NCBI RefSeq assembly: GCF_022458985.1
Contig: NC_061790.1
Location: 17,092,397 to 17,156,396, forward strand
Reading direction: 5' to 3'
Length of the DNA stretch: 64,000 nt
DNA from: Mugil cephalus
Taxonomy: Eukaryota; Chordata; Actinopteri; Mugiliformes; Mugilidae
A program made the position numbers and the translations under genes. Position 1 is the first letter of the stretch. Each line of letters opens with the position of its first letter. Positions 20,201-32,200 of this stretch are shown here, piece after piece. Below the pieces are notes generated by a model. The model did no database searches. It was not told where the DNA came from and was given only the letters and a program-made list of their open reading frames with translations.

Positions 20201-23200
20201 TCACAGCCCGCGAAGCCCCAGGACACCTCAGAGGACCCCTCAAACCCTCCGACGCAGGGGACCCAAGCTCCCCAACCCCGATATGGATCGATGGGTAGAG
20301 GAGCAGCAGCATCGGGTGACTTCTAAATCTGCCTCCAGTGCTGATGGTGTCGCAGTCTACACTTACCATCAGGTACCCCTAAAAGCCTTCTCTCATCACT
20401 AAATCATATATAACACTTCCCCCAGTGTACTTCCCCCTTTTATTGAGCTATATGAGTAATGTATGTCTTTACGGGTGCACATGTCAGCAAGCCAGTGCCT
20501 CATAGTGCCTAATCAGGGCCTATTCCAATCCCATGCTGGAGCACGTTGCTTAAAAGTACTTTACTAATGGAATGGAATTGGGTCATGATTTACCCTCGCA
20601 ATAAAAGCCAGCCAGTCAAAAAGCACTTGTGATCAATAGGGGGATGGTCATATTTAACATTGCGGCTGGTGAAATATGCATTACTGTGATGGAAGTCATT
20701 GCAGACTGAGCCGTCCTTCCCCAGTCCCCAATAAAAAAGGTTATAGCTGAACCCATTCAAGGTGAGTGAGAGCTGTTTTTGTTTTACAGGATATTGTTGG
20801 CTTTATCTTGTCACTTGGTTCTGTTTGTTTGAGCACTCCACAAACAGCAATGTCATACCAAAGTAACTGTAGGTGGTGACATCAATTGGTTGGTTTGATG
20901 CGTAATGGTCATTTTTTGTCATGACAGAGCCAGAAACAGAGCAAGAGATTGCTCTACCACGAGCATATCTAGCTAAAGCCAGACCTATGTCTGGCTGTAG
21001 TTAAGGTGTAGGTCTATGCTGTATCCTTACACCGTATGTAGCCTGGTGAAACATAAAATGCATAAAAACATAAAAAACAACAAGCGGCGGCAATGCCGAC
21101 GGTAATTGGTCCAAAAGGCATTTCCTTGTCTCTAAGTGGACAAAACAAGCAAATAAAATTCTCTGTGCTTCTGCCTCCTACACGATCTGCACAAATGTCT
21201 TGTCTGTTTTCTTTGATTTCATTGACTTTTACCAGATTCAACTCCAATGACCTGGGAGGTGCATTTAAAGCTACAACATAGGAGCTGTGTACAGCTGACT
21301 CAGAAACCTAAATGTAGCTAAAGTATCGCACAGTATAGTATTACCTTCAAGGAGAAGCAGCATTTCATACTAAAGTTACATCAAACAAACTACACCACCT
21401 ACCAAATCCATGAATGCTGTTTTATTCTCAGGACACACCAATTAAAGTTACTCTTCATCTTTTCTCATCTGTCTTGCTTGTCCAATCATACAGTATTGTA
21501 AGCCTGCACATTATTTTGGTTCATAAAACATTCTTATCTTACATAATGAATTCTAGGACTTCACTGTCAAACAACAGCGTTGTTTTCCTATGTCTTCTAC
21601 ATGAATCATCATTTTCCTTTTTGTTGCCTGGGACGGGCAGCTTTCGCCGCGGTCTTTGAGCATTACATCACGTATGAGCCCTTTCAGATGGATTCTCATT
21701 TCAGACCAGCCAGCACGAAACACTGATGAGTCATCCATAGACAAGATTTTCATCCGATTGGAGGAGTTTGCCTACCCTAATTGAAGAGCTGATACAATCT
21801 GCCACGGAGAGGCGACAAAACTGACAGCTTGAAATGAGCGGTTTGCTTTTGTCTGCTTCCGTTCGAAGTCAAGGACACAATCCATGAGGAATTTTACTGC
21901 TTTATCGACCATTGCTATCATTATGCGCAGTGTGGCGATTTGAAGGCAACCATAAGTGAGGGACCATTAGGGAATGCTTGGCCGGAGTGGAAGAGGGCTG
22001 ACAGAGTCTTTAATTGAATAAACCTGTTATTCACAATTGACTTGTCTAATTAAATGTAACAATGACAATGCAACACCTTAAATAAAGCTCGGGTGGTGTA
22101 AGACTGTACCAGAGATTAGCTAGGCGGGTCCAGCTCCAGAGTGGATTGATACAGGTTATGTACAGTGAACGTGGAGGTCGAAGAGTGAGGAGAGAGGAAA
22201 CGACAGAGACAGCGGAGTAAAAAAAAAAGAAAGAAGGGAGGTAAGAAAAAAGACAAATTAAGTCTGTTAGGATCAGAGGCAGAAGGAAGGGACGGAAGGT
22301 GGGGGAGGACAGGAGAAAACAAGAGACAATAAAAGGACAGCGTATAAGAAAGAGAAAGTGAAGAAAAAAAAAGGTTTTGACCAAGGTTTTGACCAAAAAG
22401 AAGAGAGGATGAGGGTGGGGATGAGGGAGGCAATGTGTACATTATCCATATAGGCTTCCACTCGAGTCTAATTCCAAACCACTACAGATCTCCTCTGGCA
22501 CTAATTGGCACTTTATGGTTGGATGTTATTAAAAGAAAGCAGAGTTTACATTGTTATGTGGCCTAACAGGCCGGGACACTGATGATGTGGAGCTTGAGAG
22601 CAGTAATATAAAAATGTTAGCTCCGAGGCCCGCTGCGGGGCTCGCTGACTTCCTGCTGACCTGCAGCAGACGCATGCTGAATGGGTCACGCTGCACACAC
22701 AGTTGTGAATGAGTTCAGAGCACATACGCACCTCGGAGCTATGGCTGTAGTAAGTGTTGGACTATCTTTTCATGGGGCTGCTTAACTGATGGTGTGTGGC
22801 AGTGTGTGCGCTGCGCCCCTGCAGCTCTGAGTCACGCTTTAAACTCGGTCTGCAGCCGCTACAGCCTTCACAATCTATTCCTCACACTCCAAATGCAGCC
22901 AGACTAATGGTGTATGTTTAACCCACTGCGCTCTCCGTGCCCTACTTACACAGACGTACCCCATGCTACTCCCTAGAGTAATTCCCGTGATAATAGCCCC
23001 TTTTGGAGTCGGTGCTGGAGTGCAATTACAGATTTGGATTTTTATAATGAGCTTTCTCCCCTGGCAGGCTGCAGATGATGCCACTCTGAGCTGCGGTGAG
23101 ACCGGGACCGTACAGACAAGCTCAAAGATCCCTCACATCTCTAGAGTGGTGACCATTGCCAACACTGCGGCTATGTCCTTTTTGGCCAGGTAAATATATC

Positions 23201-26200
23201 GATACCTAGCATGGTGTAGGATTTCATTGCAGGGCGTGTTTCCACCATTGCAGAGGCAGCTAGTCCTACAACCAGCAGAGTGACAAAGCATATTATTCGT
23301 CCTTTAAAGTTATGTCCTTGACAACGTAGGTCTTCAACAGGGGGTCCGCTACCCCTAAGCAGTCCATGGAGGTACTGCAAGGGGGTCGCAAACACTTTGG
23401 TAGATGTTTTAATTTTCTCTCACAAATTTAAATTTCTTTAGATGCATATTAACATGAATCCAACATATTTTAACAAAGGGATAAATGGAGTTAGAAGACG
23501 TCATCTTCCAGTCAGCACTTTACTCATTCAGCGATACAGGAGCTGTCTCAACAGCCAGAGTTTCACACAGAGTCACTTTAAGCCTCCTGTGCACAGTAGG
23601 CCCCGCCCCCATCGCTGCTGAACCAATCACAAGGCCACATATTACACACTGACTCTGTCAGGTTCAGGTCAGCAATTGGCCAAGAGCCTATTCAGCCCCC
23701 AGGGGACATCCAGAAGCACACTGATTATTAGCATAATAGAAGCTAACAGTGCAGTTCGCTCCGCCTCATCCAGCTACTGAAGCCAAAATCTATCGCTTTG
23801 TTTTATTTTCTTTATCTTTTAATTTCATATATATATATACACACACACACACACAGAGTTATACTGTATGTATGTTTATGGCAATTGCATGGCCATCCTA
23901 CTGTTGCACTTTTGAAATTAAAAAAAAGAATAATGAACCTGTGTATTATTTGAATAGCTTAATATTGAATGCAAAATGATGATAATAATGTGTAAATAGC
24001 ACTAGGTCAAGTTCAATATAGAACACATATAGTAGGTAGGGCAGATCTTTGCATTGAGTGTAGCAATGTAAAAATGATTTATACTGGTTACACCATAGGT
24101 TTCAGTTGTATGACATGCCACCCTCTTCCTTCCCTGCAGGGCAGCAGAGAAACTCAACCTGACGTTGAGGAAAAAGGACCAGGCTTCTGGTCCAGCTCCC
24201 TCTCATCTCTCCACCTGTTTCAGGGAGATAATCCAGAAAAACCCACCGTCCGCACCCCCCTGCCTGCTACAAGCTGCCACTAGGACCAAAGACTCGCCCA
24301 ATGTTGGCAAGGTGGACTTCAAATTCTAACACATCTCGATGCAGATCTATCGGTTTTAGGGGCAGTTTGTTTCAAATTACAGCAATTATTCGCAATCTAA
24401 CTGGTCGCTGATATTAAATGTCATTTGATAATGCACCGAAGAATGAAACTTTAGCCCATTTCCATTGTCAGAATGGAAACAAACAAAAAAATGTGTACTA
24501 TAGCTGAGTAGCGCAGTACTTGGGCAACTTTTCTTTGTACATTACATTGCAATGTGTAAATGCTTAGAACAGGTTTGAACTGGTGATGCATCTTTGAGAG
24601 AATATAGTACCATCCTTGCCCACAAACAACACCCTGGAAGTGTTTTTACCATCCATGATGCAGAGTAAAGAGATCACAGTCAATTTGTAGGAGATCCTAT
24701 ATCAGCCCTCCTCCGTGATACACTGTAATGTGGTGCTAATGTCTCCGTCTTGTTCCTCCCCTCCCTTCTCCTCCCCTCCTTTGGGAGAGAAACCGGGGAG
24801 ATCAATATGGCTGCCTGCCCTCTCCTTGTCTCGTAGATGGACTCTTGGGTTTTGTCTAGAGTTACAGATAAAGGGCTCGGATAGACCCAGCCGCCAGCCT
24901 CGCTGGCCCAAGCACTCAGCTTATTGTACCTCGGTGTGCAAGAAAATGTATCCAAGTGAGAGCGGAGGTAGATTTTCTTCGCTCGTAAATGGGTCTCTTG
25001 AATAATTTAGCCCTCATAAATAGAGTTTGACACATGTTCAATAGGGTTAGGGAGTCACTTCTTACGCAAGGTATTAAAATTAAGAGGAGGGAAGTGAAAA
25101 AAAAAAAAATCCTTCACAGACACCGGGAACTTATCATGTGGCAGATGGAATAAGGTTTTCAAATTCAGCCAATGAGGGATGATGTCATCGCGGTGTAATG
25201 CAGGTCTGTGTAATTTCAAGAAAACAACATTCGACTGGTTGTCATGACGCACAGCTCTACTCGAAATCTTACTGACCTGAATTTCGAGCAGGAATACATT
25301 TATAATTGTTTTACAAACCGTAATAGGGCTGACTGTCTATGTTGACTTCCAGCTGCGGACCAAGACCTATAAGCCATGTCGAATGGCTGTCAGAGTCAGG
25401 ATCTAACTGAATTTAAGACCTTAAAGCCTCTAAATCTCAGGCTTCCTGGAGAGAACTGCATTAAGGAATTAACGTCAAAACATGCGGAGGTATGCCTGCA
25501 GTTGTCAGTGCATGTTTAGTTGTTGCAGTAACTGAATCAACTCATCTACTGCAGCCTAGAGATGTTTCAGTTACATATTCTTCTCCTTGACAATCAGTTC
25601 ATTAAGATTTATGTTTATAAATGCGTTAATGACCACGAATCATGAACACAGACGTGTTCAGAATGGTACAGATTTACCTAATAATATCAGCTGCAAAGAT
25701 TCATAAGATCAAAGCATGTCATCCTTAGCTCATCCTCCCAATGCTCAACCCTAATACCTTTTGACATGTGTCACTTTGTTGTGCCAGGTTTTCATTTTTA
25801 CAACAGAGCTAGCCAACAACATATATTGCATAAAACAGTTTCCTATCACTGCTGGGCAGCGGGGGCCCAGAGCACAAGTATGACTACTTCCATATTCTTG
25901 TTCAGTTATATTTGATGTCAGAAATAATGGAGCTTCATAACGCTTCATGGTGATGATCATGTGTTTGAACCTGGCTGTTGTGAATCCCTGTTTTCATTAT
26001 ATCACTCTTTTTTTATATATATTAAGGTGTCTGTAGTTTGTTTGATCCTTTCCCCAACATAAAATTCAAATAGTACAGCCCCGTCATTTTTCACCACCTC
26101 TTGTCAAGTCTGCTTTCTATAGAGGGCATGTATTGACGTCACCGCCGCCCCCGCGACCACGCCCCCGCGAGTGGCAAAAACATGGTGAAATCATTGACTC

Positions 26201-29200
26201 TATATGGGTGAAATGTATCAGTAAATACAGAGAGACCAGGGAAAAATGTGGATTGTCAAGTCAAATTAAGGACAACTGGACTCGACAATGATCCATACGA
26301 ACTAGTATGGATTTGGACAAGTGGATTAGACTCAGTTTCAGTTAGTTCAAGTTATGACATCTAATCATTCTTCTATGGTGGGAGGATCTGGCCAAGACTT
26401 TTTTTTTTTAATCTCTATAGTCCCATCGGTCAAAAGTAATATTCTCTAAACACAAATTGTCAAATCTATGTGGGATGTTTACACCAAAAAAACACTTCCA
26501 GATGACGGTATATTTGTCTCCAGTATATAAACCGGGCATTCCCAAAAGATATGAAAGTGGTTAGCTTCACTGTTACCACAGGCTCTCCAACAACCTGTGT
26601 TTGGTATTAGTGTTCCTTGTTGCAAGGGTGTAATGAAAAATCTTGACAGATTTTTCCAGCTGTGTTTTCGCCATTTGTTTGAACATGTTGTCTGCCACTG
26701 TAATATACATAATCTTTTCCAGTCATCTGCAGACAGTGAGAGACCACATTTCTTTTCCTGTTTCTGTTTTATATACAATGAACTGTGAGAGCTGGCTTGG
26801 CGTAGCTCAGAGTACAGTTTGGATACAACCTTATGAATTACTTGCTTTCTTAAACACTTCTTCCATACCTATATGTTCAGACTGCTTTCCAAATCTGTTG
26901 GTTTAGTCAATCGCACAATAGCTCTTCACCATTTTTTAAAATTAATTTTACTATTTAGGCGGTATCAAAGCCTATGATTCAAACTAATGCTGCTAATCTC
27001 CATCTTCAACTGTCACTTTTTGAGACTCAGTGGCCGTAACCATGGAGGCGTCTGCTTGCTGTGACGTCACGTACATACCCTCTATAGAGAATCCGAGGCA
27101 TTTACAAAATGTAACTCCACGGGGCTCAGATGACATCTAGCCATTTTTACTCTTCTGTCCATCCCCACATAGAGCCTTCGTAGAGGATCATGTTTACTGT
27201 GTTCGCATGAAAGGTACACATAAATTACTCATAGGACGCGTCTGTCAACTTAAAACATAGTTTTGCAGGTCACGAAAATTAGAAACACTAAACACAAGGT
27301 ATGGCTGTGACTGATGGTGAATGTATGTTTATGGTCATAGCTCATAAATTCATGAAGACATCATTTCAGACAATTTTGAAGTTATTACACTTCATCTTCT
27401 GGGACATAAATCAGTTTGCAACCCCTTCTCACTGTACGGAAATCTCACCTTGGCTTTTTTTCATTTCCCTCGGCATCCAGGTCAAAGTCGTGCTGAGAGT
27501 GAGCCCAATGCTGTCTCAGGGCCAAGGCCAACCACCTGTTCTTTGGATTGACCCATCCAAGAAGAGAGTAACTGTAATGGAACCAGTCACCAGAAGCCAA
27601 CCCCACACTATAATGACACTGGGTAGGGAGGGAAAAAGTCCTCTGAAGACCTTCAACTTGGATGCTGCCTATCCTCAGGAGTCAAGTCAGGTTTGTCTAT
27701 TCCTTACTGTTTCAACAAATGTGTATACTTACCAATCTATCTCAATGAATTTGTGCTACTCTGACAGATATTTGATGGTGGAGCATTAGCATTACATGTT
27801 CTCTCAAGTATTCAGTGTATACAGTGCAACAATTCCCTCCTGTTTACATGACACCATGGTTGGTTCAGTCTTTTTGTCTGATGACCTGAAAACTGATAGG
27901 GCCTGGATCACCACCACAATAACACAGTCCATCAGTTGTATTCAACTTTCTCCAAGCTCTGCTTACAATATCTTAGCCCAAGGGAATCTGTGGAATCCGT
28001 ATTCATCCTGCCTCTGTTTCAGTGTTGGATGCAGTTTTTTGAATCGTAAGATGCCTGCTGTCCTTTGTTCTCTCTGACCAGGCCGAGGTGTGTGCTGGCG
28101 TCTTGGCTGACGTCATCCGCTGTGTGCTCAGCGGCAGCGATGGATGTGTTCTCGGTTTGGGATGCGCTGATGTGGGTGAGTAATCGGTGGCTGTGAGAGG
28201 CCACGGGTTAAAGTCTCGAGATGAGAGTGGGGGGCTTTTACATGCCCTCCCTCCCCTCTTCCCATTCCTCCCCTCCTCTTGCACCCCTGTCCCACTCCTG
28301 CTATCATTCACTCTCTCTCTCTATCCCTTGTGCCTTGTGTCTCCATTTCCCCTCTCTGTCCTGGTATCAATCTTGATACACATCTCCAGCCTCCTTCCTA
28401 TCCTGCTCCATGTGTCCCTTTTCTCCTTTCGCTTTTCTCTTTTTCTTTATTTTTTTAAGTAGTGACAGAAAAGTGTTGCCATTTCAACTCTTCCTTCCCT
28501 AGTTATTCATCTTTTACCTGTTACTTTGTGTATAAAAGCCTTCTCATCAATTATGCAGCACATATGCTTTTTTAAAAGCGTCCCATTGCTTGACATTTCA
28601 GCATGCTGCACAAAAATATTTTATATTTGCTAAAGAGAGCTGAGCTCAGGAGGGACTGTAAACAAAGTGGACTATAATATGTTGCTATTAGAGAGATGGA
28701 ACCCTGCACTTAGCTTTGGTGAAGGGGTTTAATAGATTTGCGGCAGACACATACATACACACACATTCGTATGGCTATCTTTGTGAGGACATTCGTTGAC
28801 GTAATGTATTCCCAAGCCAATTACCCATCTCAGCTAAGTGCCTAACACTAACCCTTACCCTAATCCTGACCATAGCATAATTATGACCTTTACCCAAAAA
28901 CCAGTTCTTAACCCTCAAACAGTCTGGTAAAGAAGTGAGGATGGTCCAAAATGTCCTCACTTTGCAAACTGGTCCTCAGAAAGATAACTGTACAAGAGTA
29001 CACACACACACACACACCCACACACACAACCCCCCATCCCCCCACCGCCCCACCCCACACACACAGGGTAAGGACAAGGTCTCCTTGGAGATGCTTTTTC
29101 ACATGACGCCACTCTCCGTAAATCTGATTGAATTAGTTGGCCAATACAGACTACATGTGGCCCACAGCCAGGAGGATATCAATCTCCTCCACAGAATACT

Positions 29201-32200
29201 ATTCGCCCTGAATAACGGCAGCCAGCTCGGCCTTTAATTGGGGCGAGCCGATTCTCTTAGCCTCATTCAATTAGAGTTTGGATAAGACATGAGGGGGTAA
29301 AACAGGCCCATAAGTCAAAAGTAATGTAGGGCAAAAGTGCACTAGGATGTGGGTAGTTTAGTCCCTAAAAGCATCCATTTGTGTATCGTTGTGAGTTTAC
29401 ATGTTGTATTGTGTTGGTGCCAATCTTCAGCAGTTCTACAATATTTATCCGTGTTTCAGGACTCTTGCATTATACACTACCAGTCAAAAGTTTTAGAACA
29501 ACATGCATTATCCTCTGATATAGCTGGTCAGGACTTCATCCTACACCAAGATGATCACCCAAAACTTTAGTCCAAGCTATACCAGAACTACCTCAGGATA
29601 AAAAAAACATGATGGAAAACTTGAAAACATGGAATGGACAGCCCAGTCTAGACTTTACCCTCATGGAGCTGAAGAGTGAAAGCAAAGCACCCTACTGATG
29701 GATTGATTTTTCATAGGCACTTGTCACATGAAGCACAGCTTGAAATTAGCATGTTAGCTGGCTAAGCTAAGTGATATCCCTACCCAGGTTGATAATGACC
29801 TTTAAGGAAAATAAATTTTTTTTTGGACTCATATTAAGCTTGTGTGTGTGTGGCCATGTGTATATTGCCATATTGTATGTGTAGCGCTGTATGTATACAT
29901 AGGTAAAAAGATCTGCACGCTCTGCTGTCCACCTCAGGTTCCTGGTCCAGCATGGTGGGGAGCGGTGAGAACATCCAGAAGCTTGGGGTGATTCCTTGTG
30001 CCATATCCTGGCTGTACAGCGCCATCGAGCGGCGCCGGGAGAAGACCTGGACAGATCTGACCGTGTCAGTGTCTGCTGTAGAGCTGTGCTGTGGAGAGGA
30101 AGATACGCTGAGGGATCTGCTGGGGGAGGTCGTCCCCTCATTAGGCAGTATCCAGGACAGCCCAAAAGCCCATATTAGAGTTCAGGAGGACCCAGTCTAC
30201 GGGATACAGGTAGATGGATGGATGTTTCTGATTTGGAAAAATAGGATTGTTAAACTGCTTCTGCTGTGCCTCTTTCAGCCTAAGTAGTGTGATCCAGTGA
30301 CCTACATTGGTGATGGCTTATTTGATGGATATTGGCATGATTATGTACAGTACAGTCCTTAAATGATAAAATAAACAGTACTATCTAACAACTACAATCT
30401 AGAGAGCTCACATTGCAATTCTTCTGGTGTGATCACTCTCAGCTAGATTTCACTCATTGCCTTCCAGGTGTGATAAGGATTTTTATTGAGACAGTTTGGA
30501 TAATGGTCTACGATGTACTGGAGAAGATAATGCTGGTGGGGAGTGAATCCTATTAGACTGCATAATAGATTACATCTGATCACATTATGATTGCGTAGCT
30601 CTCTCCTCCCTCGCACTGCTGTTTGTTAACTGCAAGCCACCACGTCATTAGTGTGGGTATGCCATTCACTCTGTTTGTGCTAAATGAAACCTACTGTATA
30701 CAGGAAAATGTTTGTCAGTGCAAACTTGAGTTAAAGCCAACTGCAGCTTTTATTTTACTGTCTTTACTGTATACCTTTGTTGATACATATTGGAATGCAA
30801 CAAAATATAAAAAGTCACGCAGCAGTCTTTTGTAAAAAACAAAACAAATTCACACCCCGTAAGATTATATGATATATTCTTCCTTCTTTTCAGCTACGTA
30901 ACCACAACAGGGTGAAGGCCCCCACTGCTGAGCGAGCTGCTTCCCTTCTGGACGCAGCAATTGCCGCACGCAGACACAATGACTTTGTAACGTACCTGTC
31001 CCACAGCTCCATAATGTTCTTCACTCTTCACGTCCAGCCCCCTCGTACAGAGAGCAGCACCATTGGAAAAGGTTGGACCAAAATATTCAGCTAGCATGTA
31101 CCTGGCGATTTAAGCATTGATCAGTAAATTCTTATACAGTTGACTCAGTTTACAATATATCTTGTAATTACTGTGCTCTTTATATACGTATCCGAAGGCA
31201 TGCAATCTTTTTACATTTACACTGTCTGATACTTTCTGGTTCCCATTCTTAGGATCACGTGGCTCCACTAAGTTGACCATGATAGATGTGTGTAATGGCA
31301 TAAGGGGTATCAACAAAAATAAACCGCCCCATGCTGAACTGGGAGCTATTGTTCTGTCTCTTCTAAATGGACATAAAACAACCCCCAGCAAGTAAGAACT
31401 CCATAAAAACTCTATAAAATATTGCTGTTGATGTAAACACTGTAAAGACTTTGTGATGCTGTTGGTCCAACCAAGACTAACAGTATCTATAACATATACA
31501 ATTAACATCTAGGTGTTTTCACTGTTTGCACAGGGGCAGTAAATTGAATATGCTCCTTCGAGAGTCCTTGAGTCATGCAAATTGCCATACTGCAGTGATT
31601 GCTGAAGTCGCTAATTCACTGGTGCACCTTCAAGAGACGATCTCTACCATCCAGCTGGCTTCTCGCATACGCAGGTCACAGAAGAGGACAAAGGTACAGT
31701 CTTTTTACAAAATAAAGTGTAAGTAGGGTGTTTTCACACCTAGTGTATTGTTTTGAAAAATGGGGGCTGTGTACAAATCAATCAAATTGAGACATTTTAG
31801 AGAAGGCGATTGTATGTCTCCAGAGCATGTCTTTTTCTTCTGAGGTGCGTCCTTCATAGCATATGTAGAAAATAAACATAGTAACATATCTGAATCGGAA
31901 TAAAATAGAAAGGACGCTTATAATTTATGGCATGTTCTGTGCGACTCTGAGATTGTTTCCACTTGTTGACTATTATTTTGAATCTCAAAGAAAATCCTGA
32001 TGAAATGATGTGATCCATCTATGTCCAACAGCAATCCACCTCATGTTCTCCTTGTGGGAGGAGTCTGACCAAAGAAAAGAGAGGGCCTCAGTCTTTGTCC
32101 CTGAGGGCGTTTCACTCCACCGATGCGGTTGATGTCGACAATCGTCCTTTCCGGCTGCGTGGTGAATTAGATGAGCACTCCAGTAGTGACCAGTCCTGTG

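Larger units (their letters stand above)
28176..29937 (+). other. kif26b: kif26b intron 7
   Basis: This intron splits the P-loop glycine codon. It contains a pyrimidine-rich tract (about 28245-28460), a fish interspersed repeat with CTAACCCT-like text ending in a CA repeat (about 28745-29075), and a Tc1 fragment (29471-29690). Confidence 0.65.

Noticed and set aside
22046..22442. Minus-strand Phe/Ser/Leu-rich frames of 108-116 codons
   Set aside because: They are the complement of a polypurine tract in a kif26b intron and look like hydrophobic protein only because of base composition.
24312..24328. Read-through of kif26b exon 5 to a TAA as an early end of the protein
   Set aside because: Although the donor GTGGAC is weak, the next exon continues the family sequence in phase, so early termination is unlikely to be the main form.
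27301..27789. 162-codon frame starting at 27301 around kif26b exon 6
   Set aside because: The upstream half is intronic with no family match; the CCAG acceptor at 27480 and phase continuity define the exon.
28960..29075. Tandem CA and CTAACCCT-like repeats as CRISPR or telomeric array
   Set aside because: The CA run is a microsatellite, and the CTAACCCT text is irregular and part of an interspersed repeat; there are no spacers.
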